From NCBI GenBank assembly GCA_028641055.1, contig CM054057.1, forward strand, positions 581,485,940 to 581,549,939: a DNA stretch of 64,000 bases, written 5' to 3'. This document shows positions 55,620 to 64,000 of this stretch, in pieces. Made by a program: the position numbers and the translations under genes. The notes beneath the pieces were generated by a model that did not search any database, was not told where the DNA came from, and saw only the letters and a program-made list of their open reading frames with translations. The DNA is from Alopecurus myosuroides (Eukaryota > Streptophyta > Magnoliopsida > Poales > Poaceae). The stretch's first letter is position 1. Each line of letters starts with the position of its first letter.

Positions 55620-56873
55620 TCACAACAGTGATGGGGTGCTCTGGAAGTAATGTTTCAGCTTCCTGGCGCCCAGGTACACACCATATGTCATCTTCTGGTA
55701 GTGCGGATAGTTTTGCTTGGAACTGGACAGCACTTCACTGAGATAGTAGACTGGGCGCTGCACACTCTTGCCTTCTTCTTCTCGCTCCACCACTATCACC
55801 ACGCTGACTACTCGGTTAGTCGCAGCAATGTACAGCAGCATAGGCTCCTTGGGTAGCGGACTAGCCAAGACGGGAGCGCTAGCCAGCATTGCTTTCAGCT
55901 CATTGAATGCCACGTCTGCTTGCAGAGTCCAGACAAACTTGTCGCTTTTCTTCATCAGCTGGTACAGAGGCAGAGCCTTCTCGCCCATTCGGCCCAGAAA
56001 ACGGCTCAGAGATGCCAGACAACCCGTGAACTTCTGCACATCCTTCAATGATCTCGGCAAAGACATGCTCTCGATAGCTTTTATCTTAGAAGGATTGGCT
56101 TCAATGCCCCGACTAGAAACCATAAATCCGAGTAGCTTTCCAGCTGGTACACCAAAGGTGCACTTACTCGGATTCAGTTTCATTTTGTACTTGCGTAGGT
56201 TAGCAAAGGTTTCCTCCAGGTCGGCAAGCAGAGTATGTGTTTTATTCGTTTTGATGACAATGTCATCTACGTACACCTGCACATTCTTGCCGAGCTGATC
56301 GTGCAAGCATTTCTGCATGCATCTCTGATAAGTTGCACCCGCATTCCTCAAGCCAAAACACATGACACGATAGCAATAAGCCCCGTACGGGGTAATGAAA
56401 GCAGTCTTTATTTGATCAGCAGGGTTGAGTGCAATCTGGTGGAAACCAGAGTAGGCATCTATGAAAGACAACAGTTCACAGCCGGCAGTGGAATCGATCA
56501 CCTGATCGATGCGAGGTAGCGGGAAAGGATCCTTGGGGCATGCCTTGTTCAAGTCGGTGTAGTCGACACACATGCGCCATGCAGTGGCAGCCTTGGGATC
56601 TTCCTTTTTCTTCTCGACCATGACCGGGTTGGCTAACCAATCCGGATGCAGCACTTCCATGATGAAGTTACTTATCAGCAGCTTGGTGATCTGATCACCG
56701 ATGGCCTTCCTTCTCTCATCTCCGAAGCGGCGCAAAGCCTGCTTCACGGGCTTGGCGTCAGGACGCACATGCAAAGAGTGCTCAACCAACTCCCTCGGGA
56801 CTCCTGGTAGATCTTCATTGGTCCAGGCGAACACATCCCGATTCTCACGGAGGAAGTGGATGAGCGCGCTTTC
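55620..56873 (-). CDS. Reverse transcriptase of the young Tat element
   Basis: An open frame of about 417 codons directly after the UAG, in phase with gag-protease: FLRENRDVFAWTNEDLPGVP, KPVKQALRRFGDERR, WRMCVDYTDLNKACPKDPFP, LLSFIDAYSGFHQI, MCFGLRNAGATYQ, KNVQVYVDDIVIKT (catalytic YVDD) and KMKLNPSKCTFGVPAGKLLG, into the RNase-H-like connection (PVYYLSEVLSSSKQNYPHYQ). All RT motifs are intact. It copies element RNA to cDNA in the particle. The frame breaks near 55620. Confidence 0.9.
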   Translation of the reverse strand, partial: ESALIHFLRENRDVFAWTNEDLPGVPRELVEHSLHVRPDAKPVKQALRRFGDERRKAIGDQITKLLISNFIMEVLHPDWLANPVMVEKKKEDPKAATAWRMCVDYTDLNKACPKDPFPLPRIDQVIDSTAGCELLSFIDAYSGFHQIALNPADQIKTAFITPYGAYCYRVMCFGLRNAGATYQRCMQKCLHDQLGKNVQVYVDDIVIKTNKTHTLLADLEETFANLRKYKMKLNPSKCTFGVPAGKLLGFMVSSRGIEANPSKIKAIESMSLPRSLKDVQKFTGCLASLSRFLGRMGEKALPLYQLMKKSDKFVWTLQADVAFNELKAMLASAPVLASPLPKEPMLLYIAATNRVVSVVIVVEREEEGKSVQRPVYYLSEVLSSSKQNYPHYQKMTYGVYLGARKLKHYFQSTPSLL

Positions 56874-56876
56874 CTA
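56874..56876 (-). promoter_or_regulatory. In-frame UAG between protease and RT (candidate readthrough site), young Tat element
   Basis: The frame reads LAEK-stop-ESALIHFLREN. AAATAGGAAAGCG is identical to the first Tat element at 19927. No frame change occurs, so suppression of the stop would give a Gag-Pol fusion. Confidence 0.65.
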
Positions 56877-59800
56877 TTTCTCCGCCAACCCGGAGCCAAT
56901 GATGGCCACGCGCTCCGGGAACTCGGGGTCAACCTGGAATGTCTTGGTCTCCTTGGTAGCTTGGAAAGCAGTACCATGCTGGGTACTCGGCACACCTTGT
57001 GCGCCAGCTTGTGCGGACTGAGCCATGGCCACCACCTCGTACATCTTCTTCTTCTCAGCAGCGATCACCATCGATTCCGCCAGCTGGGAGCTAGCAGAGG
57101 CACACTCCATGGACTTCTTGTAATCTCCCGAGATGGTGATGATGCCATTGGGACCGGGGATCTTCATCTTCAGATAAGCCACATGTGTAGAGGCCATGAA
57201 CTTGCTCAGAGCAGGCCTGCCGAGTAGAGCATGATAGGGGCTCTGATGATTCACCACTTCAAACTGCAGGCGCTCCGTGCGGCAGTTCTCCCGAGTACCG
57301 AATAGCACATCAATCCACACTCGGCCAATCGGGTTGCATGAGATCCCGGGCACGATGCCATGGAAGGTGGTCTTGCTGGGCAGCATCATGTTCTCGGCCA
57401 GGCCAAGCTTCTCGAGTGTGTCCTTGTACACAATGTTGATGCTGCTGCGGTTGTCGATTAGCACCTTGCTGAACCTCACATTCTTCTCGGGGCCCAGGAA
57501 GGTGGGATCCAGCACCAAGGCATAGGTACCCGGATTGGGCATCACCTTGGGATGATCCGCTCGAGTCCAGCTGATCTCTTGGTCACACCAATACATGTAG
57601 TGAGGGACAGCCGGAATCACTGCATTGACCTCCATGGCCCGCCTGTGCTGTGACTGCTTGTCGACTGCTTCGGAAGTGAAGATCATATAGCTCTCATGGT
57701 GCTCTTGGTACTGGTTGGAGCCATTGCCCCCATTGTTGCCATTGTTGTTGCCCTGATAGTTGTTGTTGCCTCTGTTGTTGTTGTTGCGGTTGTAGTTGTT
57801 GTTGTTGTTGTTGTTGCGGTATCTCTCATTATTGAAGTTCCGGTTGGCTCCTAAAGCCACCTGGTTGACATTCTCTCTTCTCGGGTACACTGGCGGCCGA
57901 GCTGCGGGAGCGCGAGTAGGCTGAACAGTAGCATTGGCGGCTGGCAGGGGAGGAGGAGGAGGCAAGCCATCACTCTTGATCACATCCCACCATTCGCATT
58001 GCCGAGTAGTGTGGTTAGCAGGCCTCGAGGGATGATGAGTGTGAAAGCTGCATGGACCATCCTTCATGTCGTCGAAGACAAACTTCTTCGGCTGCTCGGA
58101 GTTCCCGCTACCCGACTGAGAGGCGCGAAATGGCTTCTTGTTGCCTTGGCCCTGATTCTGGTTCTGCCCGTAGGCTCCAGCAGGTTTCTGCCTTTGGCCA
58201 CCACCGCCTCCGACATTCACTGCATTCACCTCCTCAGGGTCATACCGAGTATCTACTCGGCGCTTGTTGCGGAACTCGTTGCGCTTGCTGCTGTTGAAGT
58301 TTCTTCTCGGCTCAGAGGAGTCCATAAGTGGCTGAGTAGGATCACCGAGTGCGTACTGATCCGCAATCTTGATGGTCTCGGCCAGGGTGTTCGGCATCTC
58401 CCTCTGCAATCTCTGCCAAAGCATGCTGCCATGTCGGCAACCCTGCGCAAACCAAGTGATGGCCTGTGCTTCATTCACACCCTCACAAGTGTTCCTCAAG
58501 GTGCTCCACCGAGTAAGGTACTCGCGGTCCGTCTCGTCTTCTCGCTGCCTGCAAGCCGAGAGCTGCTGTGGCCTATTCGGCCTCTTGTATGTACTCGTGA
58601 AGTTGCTGATGAAGGCATCCGAGAAGTCCAGCCAGCAGTTAATGCTATTCTTGGGCAAGTTATTGAGCCAAGTGCGAGCTGGACCCTCTAGCATCTGCGG
58701 CACATAACGCACCGCCCATCTCCTGTTTCCATTCGCGATATGAACCGCGGTGACATAGTCATTGAGCCAATCTTCAGGCTTGGTGCTACCATTGTAGCTC
58801 TTGGTGCCTCTTGCGAGCTGGAAGCCCTTCACGGAAGGCTCGTTCATGATACGCGGGCCAAAGCACTCGGGGCCGGGAGGACCCGTGCTCTCAAGCCGCG
58901 CCGACAAGCTGATACGGTCCAACTGATGCCTTGCATCTCCAGGCGCCAACACACGCTCACCGACACGGTCATGGATGTCATAACCAGCCATCTCCATAGC
59001 CGAGTAGCCATCATCATACCTATCCACCTGCATAGCTGCGGGTTGCTCCACCGGGTTGGCGACTGGTGCCACTGGGCGCGGCTGCTGCCTCTGCCGAGTA
59101 GGCTGAGCTGCGGGTTGCCGAGAAGTACCCGGACGCGCGGCTTCTCGGGCACGGCTTTGAGCTTGATGGGCTTGAGAGCCTGCTCTTGCAGCGTTGTGTT
59201 CCTGCCCGGGCTGCTGCGGCACAACAACCTGTTTCGCGGCAGCAGCCGGGTCATACACCTGCATTTGCCTGTCTCTACCCGAGCGCCCGCTACGGCTCTT
59301 CTCGCGGCTGGGATGCGGAGACGAGGCCTGATCGTTAGATCTAGCCGCGTGCGAGTGAACCACCTGCGAAGCTCCAGCTCCCGGGTTGGCCTTCCGGAAC
59401 TCCTCGTTCTGCCTGGCGGCCTCCAACACCAACTCGTTGAGCCTCTCCTGCTGCCTGAGACGCGCCTCTCCATCTAGGCGCGGCAACTCGGCAGCCACGG
59501 CCTGTGCAGCTCTGAGCGTCTTGGCGGGTGTGCTGTACCTTGGCCTTGTGAAGGTGTTCGCGGTGGCGGACTGCGCGGGCACCTCCGCAACTGTCGCCAT
59601 CTCGGCACCCAGGTTGCGCCGCGTAGCGCCTACTCTGCTGGGCCTCCTGGCGACCGGCGTGAAGCCGTGAGCCTTGTTGTACTCGAGCTGGTCTAGACTC
59701 AGCTCAAGCCTGATCTTCTCCAACTCCGCCTGCTCGGCAAGCAGCTCCTGGCGTTGCCGCTCGAGCTGCTCCCTTGCGGCCAGGAGCTCGATGTCGGTGG

Positions 59801-60155
59801 GAGTGGGCATGCCGGTTCGCGCAGCAGACGCGGGGATGACCGTAGACGTGGAAGGCGGCAGGTTGCTTTCCTTCTCGTAGGGCCGGTGGTTCCTGCCACC
59901 AGCAGGCGGGTCGTCAACCTCCTCGACGACGGCCGCAGCGCCAGTAGCAGCTGCGCCAGTGTTTGCCGCCAAGCCCGTCACCATCACCTCAGCGCAGCAT
60001 GCAGAGCTACATGCAGGCCTTCCGCGAGCAGCAACCACCGCGGGAGGATCCTCCGCGTCATGCACCAGCTCGGGGTAGGCGCTGTTGGCGACGGTGGCGA
60101 CGTAGACGAGGTGAGAGCCGAAGGAAATCACCGAGCCGCCCTCGGGCATGGCCAT
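56877..60155 (-). CDS. Gag and retropepsin of the young Tat element
   Basis: One open frame of about 1,093 codons. The first ATG after the primer site is 60153-60155 (MAMPEGG); the frame itself stays open into the LTR, so an earlier start cannot be excluded. In order: Ala-rich N-terminus; coiled coil with Gln/Glu/Leu (REQLERQRQELLAEQ); basic Ser/Arg region; Retrotrans_gag capsid (LEGPARTWLNNLP, FISNFTSTYKRP, LTRWSTLRNTCEG); zinc-knuckle-like HTHHPSRPANHTTRQCEWW; Asn-rich tract; protease with VLIDNRSSINIVY and HALLGRPALSKFM. The protease catalytic position is D-N-R where D-G-G is usual. Confidence 0.85.
57735..57822 (-). repeat. Asn-coding trinucleotide tract in gag
   Basis: Runs of GTT on the plus strand (longest about 57794-57817) encode Asn runs interrupted by Arg, Tyr and Gly. 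A polymorphic, low-complexity nucleocapsid-side segment. Confidence 0.8.
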
Positions 60156-60283
60156 GCCGCTGAAACAGCCGGCGTTGTCGGTGACGAAGTCGAAGGAGCC
60201 GAATCTGTGGACAAGGCCACAAACCACGCGCTCCGCCGAAGAAGATCCCGTCCGAACAGAAACTCCAGCCAGCGCCGCTGGTT

Positions 60284-60303
60284 GCCCCACGGTGGGCGCC
60301 AAC
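60284..60303 (-). other. Primer-binding site, young Tat element
   Basis: Minus strand GTTGGCGCCCACCGTGGGGC abuts the LTR; the same block is at 23551-23571. Confidence 0.8.
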
Positions 60304-61214
60304 TGTCGTGGTGGTGTCACGGCAGATGCCATGGGATGGCTAAAGATGTGGGAACGATGGACGCTGGAGGTGTCCGGGGAGGGATCACGCGACGAATAGC
60401 CGCGTGAGGTAAGATCCACACAACACAAACAACACGATGTACCCAGGTTCAGGGCCCTCGTGAGGAGGTAAAACCCCTACTCCTGCCTTTCTCTATGTAT
60501 TATGATGTCTCTCCGAGTAGCCACAGTACAAATGGTATCTCTACCGAGTAGCCTTTCTCTTCTCTCCGAGTAGAGCTAGGTCAAGAACTTAGGGTTTCTA
60601 GGGCTCCAGAATGAGCGTAGAGCAAGATAGAGTCAGATCCCTCGCGCAGGAGGCGGCGGGGCACCTTATATACGCGGTGCCCAGCCGGATACGTCCAAAT
60701 CTAGACAAGTGTCGACATAGTGTGCACATCGTCCTTTCTCCGAGTACCCGCTGACAGCTTTGGTTCCTAACCTTGGCTGCTTCTGTAAAGTCGTTGGGCA
60801 AAACTAGGGGACAGACTGGTATCACTGTACCTAGGCACAGAGTAGGGCCCCCTTATCCTGCCACCGCCTGCTTCCATGCTGTCACTGTCAGGGAGACCGG
60901 TCCCATATGAACAGTAGTTCGAATGCTGCCAAGTACGGACCCAGGATACGCGGGATCCTGTGTCAGAACGGCTCCTTTGACTTTCTGGCCCGAGTAGGTT
61001 CCCGCCAATTGTTCCCGCCAGTTGTACTCGGACCAACCCTTCTACTCGAAAGGATAGAACTTGATTGATATCTCCTTCTGGTCATCTTGTGGTGAGACCG
61101 AGTAGCAGTCGACCGGGTAGCGAGTACCAGGTAGTCGGCTACTCGACCAAACCTCTCTTCTGTAAGCTGCCTTTACCATCTGTCTTTACCCTACTCGGGG
61201 GTAACCCCCCGACA
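60304..61214 (-). repeat. 5' LTR of the young Tat element (911 bp)
   Basis: Direct partner of 45854-46762. The element's promoter lies here: TATATAAG on the minus strand at about 60665-60672 (complement of CTTATATA), giving a transcript towards lower coordinates. Confidence 0.95.
60665..60672 (-). promoter_or_regulatory. TATA box in the 5' LTR of the young Tat element
   Basis: TATATAAG on the minus strand, about 360 bases before the primer site. It would define the U3/R boundary; the same box is in the 3' LTR near 46215. Confidence 0.6.
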
Positions 61215-61449
61215 GAGGAACTCGGGATTACGTTCGTGTCTCCGCGTGCTTCCGTTATCGGTTACCTCGTTCCCTCTCCTTTACTTTGTGTTTGTATTGT
61301 GTTTATTTTTGTTCTTGTCATATAGATAAATTCACCTAGTTGCATATTTAGAGAATTTACCTTTGTGGCAAGCCTTCATTTGAAGAAAAATTAAAATTGG
61401 TCGTAGCACCTATTCACCCCCCCCTCTAGGTGTCCATACTACCAGTTCA
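61215..61449 (+). repeat. Copia 5' LTR, right part
   Basis: Resumes with GAGGA, the right copy of the Tat element's target duplication. It includes CACCTATTCACCCCCCCC at 61407 and stops just before the primer site. Confidence 0.6.
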
Positions 61450-61550
61450 ATTGGTAAAGAGCCTCAGATCTCATTTTGGGCTTAACCACTTAAGAGTTTT
61501 AGTATTGCCGATGATACGGTAGTCACCGATTCCGCGACACAAGTCACTAT

Positions 61551-62742
61551 GGATAATCTTACGGATTTGAAAAATTCCTTGACCTCATCCATGGATGTCA
61601 AAATTTCCGAGTTGCGAGATCTCTTGTTGCAACTCATGAAAGCCAAGGAACCGGAGACTTCCACTTCATCTCCTTTGGTAGAAATACCGGGGGGGTGCTA
61701 AATATGGGGATAAGGGTGGAGAAGCTAAAATTCATCCCCATAAGAACAAGACCTCTAAGGGAACGAAAGAGAAGGGCGAGTACCAGAATGTCGAAGGACG
61801 GTACTCCCCTGATCCTCCTGTCCCACATCCTCATATAATCCCTAGAGGCGATCCTCCTAAAATTTATGCACATACTTTTGATCAATGGCAATATTATATG
61901 AAAACTCACTTCAACTCTACTTGTATTGAGCTTTGGAGGGTCACTCGAGATGGATACAAGCCTTGTGACCCCAAGAACTTGACAAGAAGAGAAGCAATAG
62001 ATTGTCAACTCAACTACACCGCCTTGTCCATGATTCAACAAGTTGTGGGTCCAAACCACATGCATCATCTTCAACAATATTCCACCGCCAAAGAAACATG
62101 GGATGCTCTTTTCGTCATGTTTGTGGGAAATGAAAGCATGAAGAGGAATAGGTATGATACCTTGAGCAATGAGGCCGAAGGATTCTATATGCATGATGGT
62201 GAGAACCATGAAGACATGTACTGGAGGCTCAAGACTCTTGCCACCGCTTTCAATGGTGTTGGTGCCACTCATATTGATGATGCTTGGATCAAGAGAAAGT
62301 ACGTGAGTGCTCTCATGCCTTTTTGAGCCCATGGACTTGAAGAGTCTCCAAGGAAGACACGACTATCCATCCTTGACCTCAACCCAAGTGATGCAAGAGA
62401 TGTGCTCCTTCCAAGTGCAAACAAAGAATGCTCTTGACAATCGTGCTCGTGCTATTGGAATGCACAAAGGAGCCTCCGTTGCTTTGAAGGCGAAGGTTGT
62501 GACCAAGGTGGTGGATCATCATGAAGAGTGCATTGAAAACTTGGCCCCTTTGAAAGATCAAGAGTATGATCCCGTGCTTAAGGATGTTATTGCTCTTGCC
62601 GTGAAAAGGTTTTGGAAGAATCCTCCTAATGTCAAGGCATATGTTGAGGAGAAGACCAAGTCAAGCTAGGGAAATTAAGGGACTCAAAAAGTTAGAGCTT
62701 GTTTCAATAGTCAAGACAAACATCATTTCATTGCCGAGTGCC
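61551..62742 (+). pseudogene. Copia Gag (UBN2-type), truncated
   Basis: ATG at 61551 (MDNLTDLKNS). The frame runs to a 7-G run (61689-61695), where one base too many shifts it, then through FDQWQYYMKTHFNST, TAKETWDALFVMF and GFYMHDGENHEDMYWRLKTL, to a 5-T run (62320-62324), where another extra base shifts it, and on through RARAIGMHKGAS. It reaches a zinc-knuckle-like CFNSQDKHHFIAEC (about 62698-62742) and is cut there by an LTR. These are features of the copia UBN2 gag family. Both shifts are single-base excesses in homopolymers, so assembly error is possible. Confidence 0.75.
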
Positions 62743-64000
62743 TGATACGTCATAAACGTATCCTTAATTTCTGATGTTCCATGTGGTTTTCTTATTGTTT
62801 CCCACATGTTTTCTATACACTTTATGTCATTTTTATCGATTTTCCGGACTAACCTATTTACAAGATGCCACAGAGCCAGGTCCTTGTTTTCTGTTGTTTT
62901 TGGTTTCAGAAAAGTTGTTCTGGAAATATTCTCGGAATTGGAAAATTCGAAGCCCGGAAGTCTTAGAATTCCCGAAGGTTCCATAGAGTCCCGAAGAGAC
63001 CCGGAGGGGGCCCCCCCTTGGCTGCACCAGGGGGTGGTGTGGGGCCCCGAGGCCTCCATCGCCTTTGCCCTTTTGCCTATTTAACCCCCCCGAGACGTAA
63101 ACCCTAAATATATCCCACTTTTTCCCGAGAAACACCCGAGGTCGCCGTCATCGTCATCACGAGATCGAGAGGGTCCTAGAGTTCTCCCCGGCACCCTGCC
63201 GGGAGGGGAATTCATCACCGGTGGGGTCTACACCACCATGCCCTCATCCGAAGTGATGCGTGCGTAGTTAATCCCTAGACTACGGGTCCGTAGCAGTAGC
63301 TAGATGGTTGTCTTCTCCACTTTGTACCTCATGTTTAGATCTTGTGAGCTGCCTATCGTGATCAAGATCATCTTTATGTAATGCTACATGTTGTGTTCGC
63401 TGGAATCTGATGAATGTTGAATGATATGTCTTCTGATTATCAATCTATCATGTTATCTTCATGCTTATGTTATTTATGATCTTGCATGCTCTCCGTTATT
63501 AGTAGATGCTCTGGCCAAGTAGATGCTAGTAACTCCAAGAGGGAGTATTTATGCTTGATAGTGGGTTCATGCCTCCTTTGCATATGTTCTCGAGTGACAG
63601 AAACGTGACAGATGGAGGATGTGATGTTGCCATTTGGGAGAAAACAACGGTGTCTACATAATTTACATTGTTTACATTACACACTTTGCGTACGGCGATA
63701 ATTTGTTGCTAGCAACTTAATACCCAACATTTGTTCGAATGATATTTGGAGGGTGGATTATTAGACATAAATGCAGTTGGATGATGGTCTATGTATTTTG
63801 TTGTAATGCCCGCATGAATCACATAGTAATCTTTATGTCTTGCATATGCACTACGGTGCAGCCTTCATTTCTGTCAATTTCCCAGCTGTAACTTGTTCAC
63901 CACACATGTTATTTATCTTTCACGGAGAGACACCACTAGTGAACTGTGGACCCCGGTCCTTTTTCCTCATACTGACAAAACACCTACTGCTTTCATACTG
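62743..64000 (+). repeat. Athila-family LTR, runs off the window
   Basis: Starts TGATACGTCATAAACG and follows the LTR at 292 for 1258 of about 1619 bp. It cuts the copia gag zinc knuckle. It is a 5' LTR or a solo LTR; the window ends before that can be told. No gene is present. Confidence 0.85.

Larger units (their letters stand above)
45854..61214 (-). mobile_element. Very young Tat-lineage Ty3/gypsy element with antisense gene (15,361 bp)
   Basis: Both LTRs (45854-46762, 60304-61214) and a perfect 5-bp duplication are present. The LTRs differ by one substitution (G 46075 / A 60525) and two 1-nt homopolymer indels. Sense unit, minus strand: primer site, gag-protease, UAG, RT, RNase H, integrase (to 53333). 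Antisense unit, plus strand: eight-exon gene 47454-52664 with a Transposase_28-like domain. The order gag-pro-RT-RH-IN followed by an antisense ORF before the 3' LTR is the Tat layout. Pol has several small frame breaks and the protease active site is altered, so this copy seems non-autonomous despite its youth. Confidence 0.95.
44861..62742 (+). mobile_element. Ty1/copia element, split by the young Tat element, cut by an Athila LTR
   Basis: The 5' LTR appears to start TGTTGATGAT at 44861 and continues to 45853, is interrupted by the Tat element, and resumes at 61215 until about 61449. A TATAAATA box lies at 45389-45396. A primer site TTGGTAAAGAGCC (61451-61463) is a decayed form of the copia initiator-Met site. 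Gag follows and is cut at 62742 by a gypsy LTR. The exact LTR start is a best estimate without its second copy. Confidence 0.7.

Noticed and set aside
57735..57822. GTT runs considered as a microsatellite or CRISPR-like array
   Set aside because: They are the Asn-rich codon tract of gag; no spacers or uniform repeats.

Overview
This window is nuclear DNA from a large-genome pooid grass (a Triticeae/Poeae relative). The evidence is: Athila-type LTRs with TGATACGTC ends and AAGCTTGGGG polypurine tracts, copia LTRs starting TGTTGGGAATATGCCCTAG, Stowaway and Harbinger MITEs, spliced plant genes, and one host gene whose closest known relative is the plant hybrid histidine kinase AHK5/CKI2 (rice OHK1). 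No species can be named from sequence alone. There are no bacterial genes, rRNA, tRNA or CRISPR arrays. About four fifths of the window is recognisable transposable element, deeply nested.

Region 1 (1-26770) is one stack. A minus-strand LINE fragment (1-291, 24849-24990, 26474-~26770) was hit by a 5'-truncated plus-strand LINE (tail at 24841-24848, 9-bp target duplication TCTGAAGGT). That LINE was hit by an Athila-type Ty3/gypsy element (292-24360, duplication GTCAG/GTTAG). Inside the Athila element lie a copia solo LTR (4347-5676, perfect 5-bp duplication), two reversed LTRs of the same Athila family (6542-8027, 8192-9786), a second reversed Athila element (9787-15318) and a Tat-lineage gypsy element (15319-24118); a deletion joins the last two. 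On the right arm a small hAT-like element (24991-26473) carries a Harbinger-like element (25058-26365).

Region 2 (26770-31370) is AT-rich with no gene I can support. Region 3 (31371-38870) holds two decayed EN-RT LINEs in opposite orientation; the first has a 240-bp tandem repeat at its 5' end.

Region 4 (39183-~44200, minus strand) is the only host gene: ten coding exons with consistent GT-AG junctions give an uninterrupted 669-codon frame for coiled coil, PAS-like region, histidine-kinase dimerisation domain and ATPase. The receiver domain expected at the C-terminus is not visible; the sequence runs into LINE DNA instead.

Region 5 (44861-64000) is a copia element whose 5' LTR was split by a very young 15.4-kb Tat-lineage gypsy element (45854-61214, duplication GAGGA, LTRs differing by one substitution and two 1-nt indels), and whose gag was cut by another Athila-family LTR (62743-end). 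The young element has two convergent transcription units: minus-strand gag-protease-RT-RNaseH-integrase, and a plus-strand eight-exon gene with its own TATA box encoding a Transposase_28-like ('putative gypsy type transposon') protein. Both Tat elements carry the same in-frame UAG with identical flanks between protease and RT, suggesting programmed readthrough. This two-way element is the most interesting system here.
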